Positions 35,730-64,000 of a stretch of 64,000 nucleotides of DNA are shown in pieces (within the stretch, counting starts at the first letter, position 1; each line of letters opens with the position of its first letter). The notes below the pieces were generated by a model. That model did no database searches. It was not told the origin of the DNA and saw nothing but the letters and a program-made list of their open reading frames with translations. Both the position numbers and the translations under genes were made by a program. Source of the stretch: Engraulis encrasicolus (Eukaryota; Chordata; Actinopteri; Clupeiformes; Engraulidae); contig NC_085867.1 of the NCBI RefSeq assembly GCF_034702125.1, positions 41,114,983 through 41,178,982 on the forward strand. Reading direction: 5' to 3'.

Positions 35730-38700
35730 AATTTTGTTCAGTGGAAAGACTGGTGTATAAACTGTGGAATATCATGCACCAGTGTTTCATTGCGTCATTA
35801 ATGACACATTCCACCATGTCTCATCCCCCTCCTTGAGTTAAATTATTAATGGTTTTACCTTGCTCCTGTTCTTCCAGACCTTCTCTGAGTCTGGTGACGC
35901 AAATTCTACCTCCAAGCTAGCACATGTAATTTAATCTAATGGGACCAGCTATCAGCTAGGGGAAGTATAAAACAAGCTAATTTCCAGAAAAGATGGAATG
36001 CGGCTTTAAGTCAACTTCTACTTTACACAACTCTGCTCTCTATTCAGAAAGTATTGGACAAAGAAAACTGTAAAGTGAGACCAGGCAGAAAGAATAACTG
36101 AGAGCGTTGGTCAAAAGAAGCATCCAATAGGGAGGGACCCTAAAAGGATTGGTTGCAAGACCTAGTTTCCACCATTACTCCATTAGCTTAGCAGCTTTTT
36201 AAAGGGATATTACACAACTGTGGCTAAGTGTGGCACAAGTCACACGTGTGTTCTTATAATGTTATCCCTGCAGCACTCAGTGATCATCAATGCTGTTGGT
36301 TCACTGATGCAACATGATTATAGCATTGTAACATATTTCATAAGTCTACAGGGGCATTTAAAACAATTGTAAAGCAAAATAAGCTTTGTTTCTCCACTTA
36401 AAGCTACCCTACAGGAGGAAAGCAGAATGTACTCTCCTTCAAAGTCACTGAGCTGAGGTTAACTTACAGTCTTTTGGGGAAGCTGTGGTATAATGTTTAA
36501 GGAGTTGGACTATAGATCACAGAGTTGCAGGTACAATCCCCTTACCAATCCACCCTTACCAATCCCTTCCTCCTTCCTCGGCTGAAGTGCCCTTGATCAA
36601 GGCAATTAACCCCACATTGCTCTAGGGACTGTAGCCAATACCCTGTAATAACTGTGAGTCACTTTGGCTAGAAGTGTGTTTAATGTAATAATGTAATGTA
36701 ATGTCTTTTGAGGGCTTCAAAGTAAATTCAGAGCTGCCTTTCACCCTATTAAATGTCATGGCCCATTGTACTGTACATGATTAGAAACACACACTATCTC
36801 ATGATATCTTCAGTACTGTAGGTTATACGTTGATGAAAGATGCACCTAATGCATACCGTTCCATCAGTGCAATGCTGTAAAACTCGTTGAAAAGACTTTT
36901 CTACCATATATAATAGTAGGCCTATAATATACCCATATATTGTAGTAATATAGAGGATAATATATTACCAACAATAATAATAATATACATGTTTATAAAC
37001 TAACATAAAAGTAACTTACTCAACACTACTACAACATTACATAGAGCCTTATGTTATATTTCGACTCTGTCTTTGCCATTCTGTTAACAGCAAATTTTTA
37101 ACAGGGTCCGCGTTAAACTTATTCCCCCTACATAGGCCTATTCCTTCAAAGTGTGCGATCTTCTCCTCATATTGTGTTAACATTATCAAATAGCAGAACA
37201 AGTGCACAATGCTCTCATTGTCAGAGATGTCTATGAGGTTCAGAAAAGTCAAACACTTGTGATCTTTTCCAATTGAAGCGACTGCACAGAGTACAGTCTA
37301 AGGATATCTGTGCTATCCCTTCCTGATTTTGTATATGTCGTTAGCAGCATCACGCGCTAGATTGCTTGTTGTCTTATTACAGACAGCACATGCTGCTCAT
37401 TAGGCCTACACACGGTGAGCGACAACTCCGGCACTGGATGTTCCCATCAGCAGCACTGATGGCACAACAAATCTCAACCTTTATTTACGGTTGATAAAGA
37501 AGTCTCAAACAAACACACTGTGCATATCATGATGTCTGTGACTTAAGGCCAATGCTTCTTACGGCTAGGCTAATACACAATTTACTATTGTCGAAATTGT
37601 GTGTCAAGGTCCTGAACTAAAGATGTAGGCCTACTAAAGTTTTGTTCTTCTGGAAGTTAGGATCTGAAGGACTGAGTATGGCCATTATTTTTAAAGAAAT
37701 ATTCTATTCAAGATCAGATGAAATACATTTTTAAGGGACATCTATTGAGGCAATTAAAAGATAGATGAAACGTAAATAGTGAAAGGTGATAGATAAAGCA
37801 GGCTATTTGTTCCAAGTGTGAAGATTCTCAGTGATCCATCATAGTAAGAAGGGAAGTCGTAAACAAGTTGGCGTTTTTGTGGAGATACAGTAGAAAAGCC
37901 TCATTAAGAGGCTCCTTTGACAATTTATTGAATAACTGAAATGTTTCAGTTTTTTGGCCGTGCATCTCCATTGACTAAACAGCTGTTTCTATGGCCGACA
38001 TTCATGTTTCTGACAAGGACAAAGAGTATTTTTCCGCTGGTCAATGATTATTTTTATTTTATTTATTTTGTTTGTTTTTGGCAATATGAGGAAAATACAA
38101 CATCTGGAGTGTTTTTTAATGACCGGGGCAGATGAGAGAGGATGATGTCTGTCTGCTCTGGGCTAACACTGGGTATCAGTGATCCCCTCCCCCATGACAT
38201 AATGCTTTACATAATCAAATATGCAGAGTTTGCCAGCTGGTCTTTGTGTTGTTACCCTTTAATCTCTTTCTGTCATTAAACTCCAAGCAATGGAGACACT
38301 TGCAGTCGTTGCACACAGGCTGCAGCATTTCCCACCAGCCACCAGTTACATGCGAGGAATATTCTAATTTTAAGTGCAATGGTGGCAGCAGGGCTCTAAA
38401 TTAATTCATTTTATTCATCACCAGCCAAAAAAGCTAGTAGATGTTAATCTTACTTGCCAAACACAAAATCACTCAGTCATGGGTCAAAGTGGCTGCTAAG
38501 TTGGTCTTTTCTACCAGCCAACAGCATGCAACCGCATTTGGCCGGTTTGCTGGTGTTAATTTAGAGCCCGGGGTGACAGTATTGGGTTTGCTCATCAGTA
38601 ATTTATACTCTTTATTCATTCCTTACGAATGTCCGGGAATGGAACACTGCACTCATTCACTTCCATGGTGGAGAAAACAATAGTTTGTATTATGTAATGC

Positions 38701-38925
38701 CTTTAGTCCATATACTATACCTGTATTCTTTTAAATTCACTTCAATAAGGCTGTGTGTTGAAATGCAAACCTGACAAATATATAATGTCCATACATATTT
38801 ATCTGGTCAGCTCACACACTGTATCTATGCAGAATATATATGTAGGCTACAGTCTATTAGTCAGCCTTACTGTCCACATCTGTAAGCATATTTCAAGACT
38901 CACACAACACAACAAAAGACACTAA
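35730..38925. other. gene-poor segment
   Basis: Apart from the SINE at 36474 I recognise nothing here: AT-rich sequence, short open frames without motifs, and several TAGGCCTA motifs (36920, 37133, 37403, 37626). Confidence 0.55.
36474..36710 (+). mobile_element. tRNA-derived SINE with (TAATG)n tail, second copy
   Basis: Diverged copy of the 9789 family: GCTGTGGTATAATGTTTAAGG head, CAGGTACAATCCC B box, GAAGTGCCCTTGATCAAGGC, CCTGTAATAACTG and a TAATGTAATGTAATGT end. Confidence 0.75.
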
Positions 38926-38926
38926 A

Positions 38927-38952
38927 ACGGGGGTGGGGGGGGGGGGGGGGGT
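38927..38952. repeat. G-rich run (G5-T-G17)
   Basis: Interrupted G homopolymer next to the LINE 3' end; G-quadruplex-prone. Confidence 0.85.
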
Positions 38953-38959
38953 TATGAAA

Positions 38960-39420
38960 GAAAAACAGGGGGGTACACAAATAAATAAACAGGGAATGGC
39001 ATACAAAACATTGGAGGCATAGAAAAGTGCAATGGAATATTTAAAGTGCATGGTATGTACAGAACAGTTGTAGCATTGTGCAAAGTAACAAAGGAGCTAG
39101 GAAGGCCAGGTAGTGGAGTAGCTGTAAAGTGCTAGTGCGTATTTAAGTGACGGATGGCTTGTGGGTAGGTACTGTCCCTAGAGCGTGTGGTGTTGCTTGG
39201 GATACTGCGGTACCTTTTCCCTGAAGGCAATAGTGTGAATAGGTGGTGTGCTGGGTGTGTAGGGTCAGAGGTGATGTTTTTGGCTTTCCTAGCAAGTCTG
39301 GTGTTGTAGAGTGAGGCTAAAGTGGGAAAACTGCGGCCAATGATTTTGGAGGCCCTGCGTACCACCCTCTCCAGATGTTGCTTTTCTTGGCTGTGTTGTC
39401 TATAGAAACCAAACCTGCCG
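38960..39420 (-). pseudogene. 5'-truncated LINE (L2/Rex-like) C-terminal region and 3' UTR
   Basis: The minus strand reads SQEKQHLERVVRRASKIIG, then SFPTLASLYNTR, KAKNITSDPTHPAHHLF, LLPSGKRYRSI and YPQAIRHLN. The order RAxKIIG, LYxxR..KAxNIxxDPxHPxHHLF, LLPSGRRYRxI, FYPxAIxxLN is the well-known C-terminal tail of fish L2/Rex-type LINE polyproteins. Only about 80 residues remain, a typical 5'-truncated insertion. No protein function is expected. Confidence 0.8.
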
Positions 39421-39486
39421 ACAGGAAGGGAGAAATGGGTCAGTTGCCTTGGCTCCAGGTAAAGGAAGGTCCCAGAATTGGGTCAC

Positions 39487-39570
39487 AATTTATTGTATGC
39501 ATTAAGAGGGGGGGCCTTTTCAGATGATCTTGTCTGGGACCCGTCCACAGCTGTCTGCAGCGCTGATAGG
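39487..39570 (-). repeat. fragment of the GCTGACAGCTTTGG dispersed repeat
   Basis: Minus-strand copy: CAGCGCTGCAGACAGCTGTGG, GGTCCCAGACAAGATCATCTGA and AAGGCCCCCCC. Same order as the copies at 33480 and 52165. Confidence 0.5.
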
Positions 39571-39943
39571 AACCATGGAAGTAAAGCGATTATATCAGTT
39601 TCTTCGAAAGAGCCTAAAGGTGTTTGACTCGCTGTAAATCGCATCCCAACACACAACAGGTGGCTAATCGCAGTAGCATTGAGCTGAAAGGTCTTGAAGG
39701 ATGTGGAGATATTCCTCCAGTCTAGGTCAGCTTTTATCGGAAAAGGTAATGATTAACCTTCATAGTCCTGGCTGTCAGGAGTATTGTTGACTCTTGTTGG
39801 TTTTATGGGAAAAAATAAAAAAACATGGGAAAATAAGCATCTCCTACGCAAGCATTCCTGAAACACAAGGCAACACTGCAAACATGCATGCACAAACATG
39901 CATGCACTGCAAACATGCACACACACGTATGCACACACGCATG

Positions 39944-40098
<155 letters not shown>

Positions 40099-40276
40099 CA
40101 TGGAGGTGACTAGTCCAGCTGTACATCATTATATGGCATCTGTACTGGACCTCGGAGCTCTGTGATCACACATGTTGCCCTGGTACTTTTCCATAGCCCC
40201 TTGATCCCGACAGCTATATGTCTTGTCTTGTGAGTGTGGGGGTTTGTGGGGTAAGGGAGGGAGGCAGGCAGGCAGG

Positions 40277-40277
40277 C

Positions 40278-40332
<55 letters not shown>

Positions 40333-40370
40333 AAGAGAGAGAGAGGGTGTGTGTGTGTGTTCGTGTGTGT

Positions 40371-40462
<92 letters not shown>
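40277..40462. repeat. (GA)n(GT)n compound array
   Basis: GA from 40277 to about 40346, then GT to 40462. It mirrors the CA/CT array 180 bp upstream in inverted order, so the pair forms a large imperfect inverted repeat. Confidence 0.97.
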
Positions 40463-40463
<1 letters not shown>

Positions 40464-40773
40464 CATGTGAGACAAACAGTTAGAGTTGACTGGGTTAGTT
40501 CAGTGACATGGAGTATGTTCCCTATCGCAGGAACTCAATTGTTCTTGTTTGCTCCCAGTGTAGCCATAGTGTATTGTGACAGCTGTGACACTCAAAGTCT
40601 AAAAAGTGAAACACTGCATGACCTTCACCAAAGCCACTATGTCATTATTGTTTTATTGTCGGAGTAAAATGTCTTGTTTTGTTCAAAGGAGCTCTGTCCA
40701 CTTTACTGTAAGATAGAAGATTAAAGTCTGATAAAGCAAAGAGTAAAGTTTGTCTCTCTGTTCTTATTTATAG

Positions 40774-50088
<9,315 letters not shown>

Positions 50089-50186
50089 GAAACCTTAACT
50101 GAAACGCACAAAAAGACATTTTGAAATGCATAGACTCTGAGGCATAGACTCTGATGCACACACATAAACACATAGACACACTGACT

Positions 50187-50319
<133 letters not shown>

Positions 50320-50953
50320 AACTTTCCTAAGGAAAACAGAAACAGAGAAAAGTGACATGAGAAGTTATCGTCATGCTTTTCTGTTTTCTCACCGACTCCC
50401 ACTGTATAAAATTGTATTTTGTTGAAAAATCGTTTTGTTGATGAAATCTGTGCAGAGGCATTGTGATTATGTTTGAGTGTGAATGGGAGGGTATGAGGTT
50501 TCACTGTTTTTCTGTGAAATAGCCCGGAAAGTGCTAGGATCTATACAACACTGGAAATTGGGTGTCTCTATTGTTGCTGTCATGTTTCGTGAACTTGAAG
50601 ACATTGGTCGATAGTGGTGATATTTAATACTTGATGGCTCGTTGGTAATTGTTTGTCTTACTGTATCTGGTGTGTTCGTGCACAGTTTTTAATTTCATTT
50701 AAATTCTGTACTGACCAGCATCCACACCAGCATCCCGCTGATAAGCTTGAACCCCCACCAAATACACACCCACGACACGACGGTCAGGTGGAGCCCACCT
50801 GAACGAACCAAAGACTTGTTGCTATCGAGGTCAAAATGCTGCTTGTAGAATAAGATGTGACAGAAGACTGTACTTTTAAATATGAATTTAATTCTAATAT
50901 AATTATTAAGATTCTTGTGAAAAGTCATATTCGTCTACAAATCTATGATTATT

Positions 50954-50959
50954 AATAAA
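50954..50959 (+). terminator. candidate prlr polyadenylation signal
   Basis: AATAAA in TTATTAATAAATCTGTTACA, about 870 bp after the stop. Canonical hexamer; use not shown. Confidence 0.5.
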
Positions 50960-51075
50960 TCTGTTACAGTTGGATACTTTATTCACCTTGACTCTTGATG
51001 CTGATTTACGTGCCAAGCAGACCTCTTTTCTTTGTCACAGACCATGGAGATATGCAGTATGCATAGATTATTAAT

Positions 51076-51268
51076 GTTGCCAGATTAGGCGGTTTTCTGC
51101 CCAATTGGGCTGCTTAGGATGGCAGTCTGCGGGTAAAAATGGATTTGGTAAAAAAAAAAAGCGTGCAATTTTTGGCCATAGAAATCAGTAGAGTTGGGTG
51201 GGATTTAGTGCTTCCAGGCAGGTTTTGAGCATTTCTTGGGCTGGAAATCATCAGCCTCATCTGGCAAC
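51076..51268. mobile_element. miniature TIR element, GTTGCCAGAT termini
   Basis: Perfect 10-bp inverted GTTGCCAGAT / ATCTGGCAAC termini around a 193-bp non-coding body. Confidence 0.6.
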
Positions 51269-51279
51269 CCTGAGTATAC

Positions 51280-52160
51280 CTGTAGGAAATGGATACATAC
51301 TGTATATCAGACTCATGGACCATGCAAATGAAATATAGTATTGCATATTACATACATATACATTATATCTTTTGTTATAAGAAGACAGTAGGCAGGATGT
51401 TTCAGTGTGTTCAACTGAATTCATCACGATTTCACTCTGATCTAATGAATGGCCTTAATCCCTTATTCCCTTCTGGGACCAGTAACGACGGAAGACATTT
51501 TTTGTTGTGGTCATTGCTTTTCTTGTGTGTCAGTTGGTGAATGCTGAAGACGCACATCATGAGCATATAAATTTAGGCTACATAAACACGAAGCGACTTT
51601 GAGTGTCATGAAAAGCACTATACTGTATAAAATGTATGTGCTATTATTGTTATTATTATTATGGTTATTTAGTGTGACAAGTTTGAAAAGGTATAGCTAT
51701 GACTGAAAATAGGAGGTAAAAAAGATGATTCTGATGAATACCCTTACAATAATACTTATGTTTCACAAATAACCAGTGAAAACATGTCAATGTGTAATGA
51801 ACTTTTACCTCTGCCTCTCTGGAGCAACTGATCACACTGTAAGTCCACTGAATGTACAGTATGTGCAGTAAACATTCAACAATATTAACGACTTTGGGAT
51901 CTTTGTATAAGGTTGGCTTCTTGCATTTATAGCACAGCTACTGTATTGTGTAGAGAGACGTCTAACGAATGTTGAAGTGGGACACGAGTGGACATGAGTG
52001 ACACCTGTCCCAGGTCAATGTGAACACCTACCTGTCTGTGTGGACTGTGCACCTCGAGATGGATGAAGCACAATAGCATATGTGAGAGGTGTCCTTGAGA
52101 CGGTGCAAACACAGGTGGTTTGTGGAAGGGATGCAATCATGCAGTCAACCACGCATCATT
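51280..52160. other. unassigned intergenic sequence between prlr and agxt2
   Basis: AT-rich, with no exon or element recognised. Confidence 0.55.
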
Positions 52161-52164
52161 GCAC

Positions 52165-52310
52165 TCAGGGCCGCTGACAGCTTTGGCAGGGCCCAGGACA
52201 AAGTCGTCTGATAGGGCCCCCCAGCCCAATACATGCAATGTAATAAGGAACCAATTCTGGACCCCCTCTCTCCCTGGGCCTGGGTCAACTGTCCCCTTTG
52301 CCTTTGAAGG
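52165..52310 (+). repeat. GCTGACAGCTTTGG dispersed repeat, short-C copy
   Basis: GGGCCGCTGACAGCTTTGGC, GACAAAGTCGTCTGATAGGG, CCCCCCAGCCC and CTGGGCCTGGGTCAACTG. Intact reference copy for comparing the C56 copy at 33480. Confidence 0.6.
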
Positions 52311-52808
52311 GCCTTCTTGAGTTATTTTTACGGGCATTTACCATGGTTTCGCTAAGTGTTGTGCATGATGCGCTGGTTGACACTGTTTTCTCCACAGAGG
52401 CAGGGCGAGACTGAGGCAAGATGCCCAGAGGCCAGTGGAAAGGATGGGTCGGGAGGACACAGGGTGCATTCCAATATGCGGACTTCTGGCCTTCTTTGCT
52501 CACTTGCCTGCTTGTGACCTCATAATGACGTCACAGACAACCGAAAATCTTGCAAAAGCACAATTCTAATGTCATTTACTCATTCGCAATTGGGATGGCA
52601 AGTGAAGAACAGTCCCCCAAAAGTTGTTGTGGCTAGGCTGATAGCGGGTAATCTTCATTGTTTTCTCCACAGAGGCGGGGCGTCAGCAACATGCCACAAG
52701 CACAAGTGCAGGACAGAAGTCTGCATATTGGAATGCACTCATAGTGTCAAAAAAAGGATGCTTCATGAAAGCAGCAGCATCTGCTGGACAGTGATGGATT
52801 GACATATT

Positions 52809-53065
52809 CTCATGTGCAGGGCCGGATTAGTCCCGAGGATACAGGTGGTGATAGGCCCCCCCTCAGAAAAAAAAATCATGACAAAATTCCATAAACAGTG
52901 TCATAATTCCAAGATATAAAGTAAGTCTGCCAACTGTAGAGCGGAGTATTAACAAGAGATGAACATTTCAATTCTGCATCTGCAATTCAGCAATTGGCTT
53001 TGCCCTTTGACCTATCAGGGGGCCCCTGGCTGGTGGGGCCCCCTTAATCCGGCCCTGCACATGAG
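52809..53065. mobile_element. miniature TIR element, perfect 21-bp termini
   Basis: CTCATGTGCAGGGCCGGATT(A) at the left and its exact complement at the right (53045-53065). The interior is non-coding and rich in GGCCCCC. Confidence 0.75.
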
Positions 53066-53600
53066 CATCCAAATGACGGGAAATATTTGGAATATTGATG
53101 TCATTACTTTTAACCTTACATAACATTGTCCATTTTGCCGTTATTAACCAGTTATTAACCAATTTAAGCCTATGACCACTGAAATATGTGATAGTTCAGT
53201 TGTTGGTTGTGTTTCTTGCACTGTAGTAGGCCTATAACCAAATTGGCTAATGCTTTAAAAATAGTAGTCCACTTAAACACAATGTTAACAGCTTGTTGTT
53301 ATCGTTCATCTTCTGTTTATCATCGAGGTTTATGAGGAGAGAGTCGCACACTAGGGAAGGGAGATTGGATGGACTGCGACAATGAATTCCTGCACTGGGA
53401 GAAGAGCAGAGGTCAGTCTGTGCCTCTCCAGCTCTCAGGCTATTGGCTGGATTGAGGCCATAGACTGGATCCGCCCAAAATCACTAACTCATGGGGACAA
53501 AACCCAAGTATTCGTAAATTTGTTCTCTCTATAACGTCCGTGCACTTCCATTGAAAACCACCGAGTAGCCGATTGAGCGCAGCCACAGGAAGACGCAGAC

Positions 53601-61707
<8,107 letters not shown>

Positions 61708-61935
61708 GTACGGGTCTTTTTTTGGAAACCTTCTTAGTTCTAACACTATTGAAAATCCTTTAGTTTAGTTTATAATGTAAGGGAAGTAGCAGGCCTAATT
61801 CAGAACTCACTTTGTGATGAGAGGGAGTTCCAAACACCAAAAGACTATTTGAAGACAGTAGGAGAAGAGCATACAGGGCTTACTGATACAACATTTACTA
61901 ATAGCATAGATGAATTATAGAGACGCTATATTTTT

Positions 61936-62098
61936 TCATCATTATTATGTTTTGTGTTGATATGAGACAGGACAGTGAAGGTTGTGACAGGAAGCAAGTT
62001 GGGAGAGAGACGGGGAATGGGCAGCAAAGGGCCCGGGTCGGAATTGAACTCGGGTCGGCCGCGTAGCAGAGTGGCCTACTGTTAGTGCCACAGAGTTT
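61936..62098 (-). mobile_element. tRNA-derived SINE (8479 family), inverted
   Basis: Minus strand: GTGGCACTAACAGTAGGCCA head, B box GAGTTCAATTCC, TTTGCTGCCCATTCCCCG, CTTCCTGTCACAACC, and a tail with GTCCTGTCTCATATC. Confidence 0.7.
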
Positions 62099-62205
62099 CA
62101 GTTACTCAGCAGTGTATGAAAATTGTACAGAAATCTACATGAGTGAAGTGGTGAAGGGTCACTGCTCATCTGTGCAGGATTCGGTGGAAATTTCTGTACA
62201 AAAAA

Positions 62206-62341
62206 GGAGACAATCCGCACACCTCATTTCTTTTTTTGTGCAAAGCTTTACTGGACTCTGCCTGATGAAGGTCTAGGACCAAAAGCTTGAAAGTCCAGTA
62301 AATTTTGCACAAAAAAGACTTGAAGTGTGCGGATTGTCTCC
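62206..62341. repeat. 136-bp near-palindrome (hairpin)
   Basis: GGAGACAATCCGCACA pairs with TGTGCGGATTGTCTCC; inside, TTTTTTGTGCAAA pairs with TTGCACAAAAAA and TTACTGGAC pairs with GTCCAGTAA. The loop carries CCTGATGAAGGTCTAGGACC. Confidence 0.85.
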
Positions 62342-63608
62342 TAATTTGTAAAAACATCTACATACATTCTGTTGGACCACAAGGATTTTAACTGGCCTTT
62401 TTAAGACTACAAAGTGGAGAGACCACAAACTGAAGAGGTGTTTCACTGTTCTGTGTTCCTCCTACTGAGTGGGTGTGAATACTACAATTGAACCAAATTT
62501 ATAATGCATTTGTGTTAATTAATATACATTTTAGAGCCTACATGCCTAACACTGCCTTCTTACCCTGTCTTTTACTGATCCCTAATCCTAAACATGTGTG
62601 CTGCTTCACGGGGGTAGCCCATACCAGTTAAGCCATCTCTCATTAGATAAGTTACTGAATTAGACAACTAATAATCCCTTAATTAAAAGAAACCCTTAGC
62701 TCAAGCCTGAGCTTTGTTTATGCAATCCTTTGCTATATTTGAAGTAGAAAAGAGAAAGTTGACCACACACTGACTAGAATATGCAGCTCCAAAAGACTTT
62801 ATTTAGCTGATTTTCTTTTTCTGGCTCTGGGATGCATACTACTGGTACTTACAGTCGAACATAACAGGATGTTTGCAATCTTAAATGTACTCCTGGGTTG
62901 AAAACAAGCTGGTCCACTTCAAAGAGACTGGGCCAAGAATGACAGGAGCACACAGGATCCGTTTTGCTGTTATTTGCAAGCGGTGCAAGCATGACTGACA
63001 TTTTGACGCAGTGCGTCCCTTCATCAGAGTCTACTACTGGGTTATTAGCATAAAGTACTACACAGGCTCATATGTGGACATACAGTATAAGCACAGTTGT
63101 AAGGCTACAGTTGTGCTTCCACACAGTGCTTTCACAGAGTTTTAAATAAAACACACCTGAATTGCTTGCGTCAGTTGCCACAGTGATGGCAAAGCATTAT
63201 TGATTCCTGTGGACCTAAATTATGCACAATTATGTCAATGAAAATAGAGTTGTTGAAAAATTATCGCTGCGGTGTGTCAAAGGCTCACCATGCCATAGCT
63301 GCATTTAATTCAAATGGCTCTGAGTTCTCTGAGTCACTAAGTCAAGCAAAACACAACAACAGCAATCCAATGCCATTAAAAAAGTCCAACAACAAGAACA
63401 AAGAGTAAACAGCATGATAAAAGAAGGCTGTGGTGTGCATGAGGTAAACAGGTGGTAAGTTGAAGGTGCTCTTTGGCTACAACAAAGTACATTGTAGAAG
63501 ATCACAACATCATCTCTTCTCTACGAAGAGTGCCTTGGTATCCTCTCTGTATAGAGTAAACAAACCTGTTGACATAAATCATGAAATCCGTAGGTCGACA
63601 TACAGTAT
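62342..63608. other. agxt2 intron 8, unassigned
   Basis: No exon recognised. GACGCAGTGCGTCCCTTCATCA near 63005 resembles the CCTGATGAAGG motif of the hairpin in reverse, so another repeat may begin here. Confidence 0.5.
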
Positions 63609-63897
63609 GTGGCAAATAGAGATGCACCGGATCCTGATTTTTAGGATCCTGCCGGATACCGGATCCACTGCTTAAGATCCTGCCGGATCCGGAACCGGAT
63701 ACCAGATCCTACGAAAGGGTTGAAACACATAGCCTACTCACACACCCTTTTTATCACATTGGCTCAAACTATTTTGACTGAAAAGCCTCGGCTACCGGAT
63801 CCTGGATCCTGGAACCGAATTCGGATCCTGTGAAAAATCCTATTATCCTGCCGGATCCGGAACCGGATCTTGGATCCGGTGCATCTCTAGTGGCAAA
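63609..63897. mobile_element. hAT-type miniature transposon with 8-bp target duplication
   Basis: Direct repeat GTGGCAAA at 63609-63616 and 63890-63897 flanks a 273-bp element with termini TAGAGATGCACCGGATCC and GGATCCGGTGCATCTCTA (perfect 18 bp). The interior repeats GGATCC and CCGGAT motifs. An 8-bp duplication with a TAGRG..TGCA terminus is characteristic of hAT elements. Confidence 0.9.
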
Positions 63898-64000
63898 GGA
63901 CTCCTGACTAGAGATGTTTACCTTAGTATATTAGGCTGTTAGCTCACTGTTGCCGAAATTGTAATGACCAAATCTTAATCTGACCCTCGGTAATGTCACA

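Overview
The window is vertebrate, almost certainly teleost fish, nuclear DNA. It has short coding exons with GT..AG introns, dozens of long (CA)n/(TG)n arrays, tRNA-derived SINEs, LINE 3' ends and many small terminal-inverted-repeat DNA transposons. Three host genes can be read exon by exon. No bacterial gene, CRISPR array, rRNA or viral gene is supported.

Layout. (1) About 0.5-11.6 kb, minus strand: the first five coding exons of a NEDD4-type HECT ubiquitin ligase, best match nedd4l. They give the N-terminus and most of the C2 domain; the rest of the gene lies beyond the left edge. (2) About 12-40.7 kb: a long gene-poor stretch. It holds SINEs, LINE relics, two elements with telomere-like cores, a nested block of Tc1-like and TTAA-type transposons between two (CTAT)n arrays, a 56-bp C homopolymer and many (CA)n arrays. 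A possible non-coding first exon of the prolactin receptor lies near 29.8-30.07 kb. (3) 40.77-50.96 kb, plus strand: a complete prolactin receptor coding sequence, 8 coding exons and 640 codons, all phases checked by hand. It encodes a signal peptide, two cytokine-receptor domains with WSEWS, one membrane span, Box 1 and a long cytoplasmic tail. (4) 53.6-61.7 kb, plus strand: the first eight coding exons (296 codons) of agxt2, mitochondrial alanine-glyoxylate aminotransferase 2. The gene runs off the right edge before the PLP-lysine exon.

The genes are not an operon and have separate jobs: membrane-protein ubiquitination, prolactin signalling, and mitochondrial glyoxylate / beta-amino acid metabolism. 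PRLR and AGXT2 are also neighbours in human (5p13), which supports both calls; NEDD4L is on a different human chromosome.

Most notable observations: a (TG)57 array directly before the 3' splice site of the prlr transmembrane exon, where skipping that exon would place a stop one residue after the WSEWS domain; an in-frame partial tandem duplication of an agxt2 exon with its acceptor; two TIR elements with telomere-like cores and direct-repeat flanks; a head-to-head Tc1-like structure carrying a 0.5-kb unidentified insert; and strong over-representation of the palindrome TAGGCCTA. Exon boundaries were read by eye from splice consensus, phase and protein-family knowledge; no alignment or transcript data were available.
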